Source: Nissolia schottii (Eukaryota; Streptophyta; Magnoliopsida; Fabales; Fabaceae). From it: DNA of 64,000 nt. Under the pieces are notes generated by a model that searched no databases, was not told the DNA's origin, and saw only the letters and a program-made list of their open reading frames with translations. A program made the translations under genes and the position numbers. The stretch spans positions 1 through 64,000 of the forward strand of contig QANU01056612.1 of assembly GCA_003254905.1 (NCBI GenBank), in the 5' to 3' direction. Every line of letters begins with the position of its first letter. The first letter of the stretch is position 1. This document shows positions 61,001 to 64,000 of this stretch, one piece after another.

Positions 61001-63876
61001 ACCACCCGCGTTCAACCCTTTCCGACAGCACTTACCGAAGAATTTGAGCTCCAGGTCGAACCACAACAAGTCTTAGCAGTTCGCAAGAGCACAACCGGCT
61101 TATGGGAAGTTTTAATCAAGTGGAAGCACCTCCCGGATTTTGAAAGCTCATGGGGAATCTGCCACAGAAATTCAGACAGCCTTCCCCTCCTTTCACCTTG
61201 AGGACAAGGTGGTCCTTCAAGGGGGGGTATTGTTACGGACCAGCCAAGCCCAGCTGCCCCTGATTCGGCTCCTAGAATTAAGGAAAAGGGAATCATTCCG
61301 TTTCCATTCCACTATTCTAGGAAAGGAAAGATTTAGAGATAAGTTAGAGACAATTCCAATCAAATATAATTCTGATTTGATATTTATTTAGTAAATAAAG
61401 GAAATCAATTAGTTGCACCAAATTAGGAGAGAATAAAGATTTAGCCATAATCCTTTCTCTCTCTCTCTCGGTTATATGAATGAAACCGTGAGGTAAAGAG
61501 GGTATTCAGATTATTAGTCAGAACTCTGAGGGGACCAAGGGATCCATTATTTCCCAGGCAATTTTCTTAATTCTGTTTTCTTTATTTTCAGCCCTTGGGC
61601 TTGTTTAGGTTCTGCCAGGAAATTCCCCACTGGAATTCCTGTTAATAATCAATAAATTCAGCAGTTTATTCATCCATTCTTTATTTTCGGATACCAGTTC
61701 TTACAAATACATGTGCCAATCAGTCACCTAGTTCCCTTATTCGTCATAATAAAACATGAATCAATCTCGAATGAAAAAAGCCACTTAAAAACCATTAATT
61801 TTAAATTAAGAGGCAAAGTGAATCCCAATCAACAAGTCCTTGCACAGTCAAATAACATTGTATATGCAAAAGAGTGTTTGAACATAAAAGACTCAATTTC
61901 ACTGCAAAAACAGTTCATTAAACCCTTATACACATACTTTGAGTGCACACAAGAGAAAATTATACAACTTCCATTGATCAAATAGACCAAAAAAAACAAA
62001 AAAACAGAAGATGCAGAATAGTAGCTGAAGGGAGAAAGACAGTATAAACTTTTTAAGTCTTACCTTTGTACTTGAAGAAGAAGAAGAAAGTCCAGCAGTT
62101 GACCCCATTGCCTGCTGAGTTAATCCATGCTTATGGAGTTCTGCATGAAGTTCAGGAGCCTACAAAAATATGTTAGTAATTGAACTGGTCTACTATATTG
62201 TCTTAGAACATGTTTGACAACAAGGAAGGGGATAAGGTATCCCATCAAAAACACTAAAGGAAAGATACCAGCAAGAAATACAAAATGGAACACATCAGCT
62301 TGAAAGAGTAGTTCAATTTCTTTGTAAAACAGACAAACACATGAAAATGGAAAGGGAGTAATGGAAAGGGAGTTCATGTCAAAAGTAATAGAAATTGTCA
62401 CAGCCATTTCCATATTGCACCAATGTATCACACTTTCCAGACACACAATAGATGACAAGATGAAAAACAAACAGCAGAAAAAATTGACACTGCAAATTGC
62501 AAGACACAACAGTACAACATACCTTAGAAGAAACATCTAACGATTGGCGGTAGTAGTCATTTGAAGGGTCCTACAGAAAAGAAAACTTCGTCATTACCCC
62601 CTATATTAACAATAAAATACTTCCCACACGGGACTAAACTATAGCATTGTACACGAGGCCGGAAATGTACCTCGTCAACAGCTTGCTGAAAGCACTCAGC
62701 TGCCTTATCAAAATAAATCTTTGCCTCCTCCTGGTCTGGAATCAGAAATGCATGTGAAGTGTGAGCATTTCCCAAGCACCAAAGAGTATCATGCTTCTTG
62801 GGATTAACCAAGAGTGCCTCCTCAAGCTTTGAAACAGCTTCTGTAAATCAAACCAGTCGCCAATAGTGAGAAATCAATAATTCTGAATATTCTATGAAAT
62901 CTCAGGGATATATATTTTTTTTTTCTTTCGATAGTTTCAAACCACTCTGTCCACCAAAAAATAGTGAGTGAATAGAAGAGAAACACAACCAGCTACTTTA
63001 TTTCACCTTTATGCATAATCATCTACCCCCATTAAAAGTCACAGGGAACACCTAAAGAGCTTTCTTCCACAAGAACCACCACCTACCTCCACAGTTAGTT
63101 ACGTCAATTCCATGCCACTTAATATTGCACCCCAACTCTTCCTCACTAGGTTCTTAATATTATTTCTCAATCTCCAGCACTCCCATAAAAGAAATTTTTA
63201 CTTTAATTAATTTCCTAATCATTCCTACCTTTCCCCACACCTACAAAAAACCCATACCCTCCAGCAAGCTCATCTCATTTAGTGATTGATAAGTTACCTT
63301 CCTAACCAATTTGCCACCTCCTTACATCTGAATCGTCAAAGATTAATCACAGAATTAATAAAATGTCCCAATAAGCACCCTTTTTCAAATTGTGAACATT
63401 TTGCAATTCTTTTACAATGCCAAAATTCAAGTGGAAAAGATTTTCTTGAAAAAAGAAAGAATAAAGGCATCAAAAGCACAGAAAATGCCGCTGCTTTAAA
63501 CAATTTTTTTTGTGAATATAAATCTTGGGCATAGAATTAGCACCTTCAAGCATCTTCTTTGATTCGGGAAAAGACTGAAATTGAGACAACTCCAATAAAG
63601 CTCCTCCCCACCTTGTCAAGTTCTGCGAACATCAGACAATAAATGATTTATATTCTGAACATTGTTGGAGAACCCCAAAACAATGGGTTGAAAATGAAAA
63701 GAAAAATGAAAACGGCGATAAAATAGAAATTTGCAGAGATTTAAAAAAAAAAAGAAAGCGTAGAAAGAAAAACTAACATCGGCATCGAGAGGATTAGCAG
63801 CATATGCGGCTTCTGCAGTCTTGCGAGCATGCTCGAAGAACAATAGGCGATCGAATTCGCTCTGCTGCAAATCCAT
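55038..63876 (-). CDS. TOM20: TOM20, mitochondrial outer-membrane import receptor (plant type), locus disrupted in this sequence
   Basis: Exons on the minus strand: 1, 63876-63778; 2, 63622-63544; 3, 62840-62671; 4, 62570-62523; 5, 62159-62064; and final exon 6, 55172-55038. Exons 3-5 occur a second time at 57168-56999, 56898-56851 and 56501-56403. Either set completes the protein in frame: 209 aa with the left set, 208 with the right. The start [19 protein letters not shown], a TPR-like middle and the C-terminal anchor [15 protein letters not shown] with a Pro-rich tail are diagnostic of plant TOM20, which binds mitochondrial presequences and, unlike the fungal protein, is anchored at its C terminus. 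Between the two exon sets lie a chromovirus fragment and one N. In an unbroken locus the gene should be functional; as assembled, the intron would be about 7 kb and include duplicate exons. Confidence 0.9.
56047..57282 (-). repeat. TOM20 duplicated block, copy A (exons 3-5)
   Basis: This 1236-bp block is nearly identical to 61706-62954. It starts AATACATGTGCC in otherwise continuous TOM20 intron and ends at the base before the N. Its exon 5 has one more Ser codon in the Ser run and Thr where copy B has Ser. All exons and splice sites are intact. Confidence 0.95.
57283..57283. other. Undetermined base (N) at a sequence discontinuity
   Basis: The only N in the window. Left of it is TOM20 intron; right of it, retrotransposon gag begins in mid-frame. 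It marks a likely contig join or collapsed gap. Confidence 0.95.
57284..61201 (+). pseudogene. Chromovirus gag-pol frame with four stops and a frameshift
   Basis: One frame runs through gag, protease, RT, RNase H and integrase, interrupted by TGA at 57668, TGA at 59567, TAG at 59912 and TAA at 60137. The two TGA and the TAA fit C-to-T changes from CGA and CAA, as expected for methylated repeats. Near 61149-61152, in a run of G, the chromodomain frame shifts by one; the family-like continuation ([17 protein letters not shown]) is in another frame. The protease motif reads DPGA, where DSGA or DTGA is usual. The element cannot make a functional polyprotein. Confidence 0.88.
61231..61705 (+). repeat. 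3' LTR of the chromovirus
   Basis: 475 bp, begins TGTTACGGACC directly after the polypurine tract and ends CCAGTTCTTACA. No second LTR is present in the window, because the element is cut off at the N. Confidence 0.85.
61706..62954 (-). repeat. TOM20 duplicated block, copy B (exons 3-5)
   Basis: This 1249-bp block begins immediately after the chromovirus LTR and matches copy A to the base before the N; it then continues without a break (CCACCAAAAAATAG) into introns and exons 2 and 1. Differences from copy A are few: scattered substitutions, one missing Ser codon and a 16-bp insertion of GGAAAGGGAGTAAT-type duplication near 62358. Confidence 0.95.
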
Positions 63877-63901
63877 GGTGTCGAAGATAATGTTCTTTTC
63901 T

Positions 63902-63910
63902 TTAGGGTTT
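63902..63910 (-). promoter_or_regulatory. Telo-box in the TOM20 5' UTR
   Basis: On the minus strand this is AAACCCTAA, the plant telo-box, 26-34 bases upstream of the ATG. Telo-boxes are common near the start of plant translation and growth-related genes. Confidence 0.5.
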
Positions 63911-63950
63911 TGGGATTTTGTATGTGAGAAAAATTGATAGCATCCCTGCG

Positions 63951-63961
63951 TTTTTATATAG
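63951..63961 (-). promoter_or_regulatory. TATA box of TOM20
   Basis: CTATATAAAAA on the minus strand, 75-85 bp upstream of the ATG at 63876. Good consensus and plausible spacing. Confidence 0.6.
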
Positions 63962-64000
63962 AAAATGACTGTGTTTTGGTTTTTGTTTATTTTACATTAA

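Larger units (their letters stand above)
57284..61705 (+). mobile_element. Ty3/gypsy chromovirus, 5' part missing, inserted in TOM20
   Basis: The element starts abruptly at the N inside gag and lacks a 5' LTR and gag N terminus. In order: gag C-terminal region, a CCHC-type knuckle ([14 protein letters not shown]), protease ([10 protein letters not shown]), RT with FFDDIL, RNase H ([12 protein letters not shown]), integrase with its H2C2 and D-D-E residues (DFIGG, SDRDRLF, GQTEAVN), a chromodomain-like end, a polypurine tract (AAGGGGGGG, about 61219-61227) and a 3' LTR. Immediately after the LTR comes AATAC, the 5 bp that also precedes ATGTGCC at the empty site (56047-56051). The element is comparatively well preserved, so it is younger than the Tat element. 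Confidence 0.93.

Noticed and set aside
1..64000. CRISPR arrays, bacterial operons, tRNA or rRNA genes
   Set aside because: No CRISPR-like regular repeat-spacer array was seen, and the 34-bp minisatellite lacks unique spacers of constant length. No complete tRNA or rRNA gene was recognised; tRNA-like text belongs to SINEs.

Overview
This is a eukaryotic plant window. It is AT-rich and contains intron-bearing genes with GT-AG splice sites, a class III peroxidase, a plant-type TOM20, a DUF579 cell-wall methyltransferase and many plant retrotransposons. The protein sequences look dicot and most like a legume, but no species call is possible from sequence alone. Exon boundaries below were placed by eye from splice consensus, reading-frame continuity and family knowledge.

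Layout. 1-5.1 kb: a decayed Ty1/copia element (+) split by a 3.1-kb long-LTR insertion with a 5-bp target-site duplication. 6.1-8.0 kb: a class III peroxidase gene (-). 8.9-10.2 kb: a dead LINE. 10-17 kb: AT-rich sequence with two further relatives of the long LTR. 17.2-20.2 kb: a four-exon C2H2 zinc-finger gene (+, ZNF511-like) with a foldback MITE in intron 2. 21.5-24.9 kb: LTR-like debris and tandem repeats. 25.1-26.0 kb: an intronless, GC-rich DUF579 gene (+). 26.1-27.4 kb: copia remnant (-). 27.6-30.9 kb: a seven-exon gene (-) for an unrecognised 182-aa protein. 31.3-32.3 kb: ribonucleotide reductase small subunit (-), with an E2F-type site upstream. 33.3-34.2 kb: a fasciclin-domain (FLA-like) protein (+), divergent from the reductase. 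35.6-36.8 kb: second LINE remnant. 37.5-43.9 kb: nine-exon YrdC/Sua5-domain gene (-) with an LTR-type insertion in intron 5. 44.2-44.4 kb: an almost intact tRNA-derived SINE. 44.5-51.1 kb: a complete but dead Ty3/gypsy (Tat-lineage) element (-) with both LTRs and its TSD. 51.6-54.5 kb: small DNA-transposon-like debris and an (AT)n run. 55.0-63.9 kb: TOM20 gene (-).

The TOM20 locus is the most informative anomaly. Exons 3-5 occur twice (56.4-57.2 and 62.1-62.8 kb). Between the copies lie a single N (57283) and the 3' two thirds of a chromodomain Ty3/gypsy element. The duplicated block starts exactly at the end of that element's 3' LTR and stops exactly at the N. The window therefore shows both an empty and a filled insertion site, as expected if two alleles or two overlapping contigs were joined end to end, although a real partial duplication is not excluded.

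The genes are ordinary housekeeping or cell-wall genes with no operon-like relation. I found no convincing novel molecular system. The value of the window is in the nested-transposon history, the probable misjoin at TOM20, and two multi-exon genes (the 182-aa gene and the YrdC gene) whose small exons are easy to miss.
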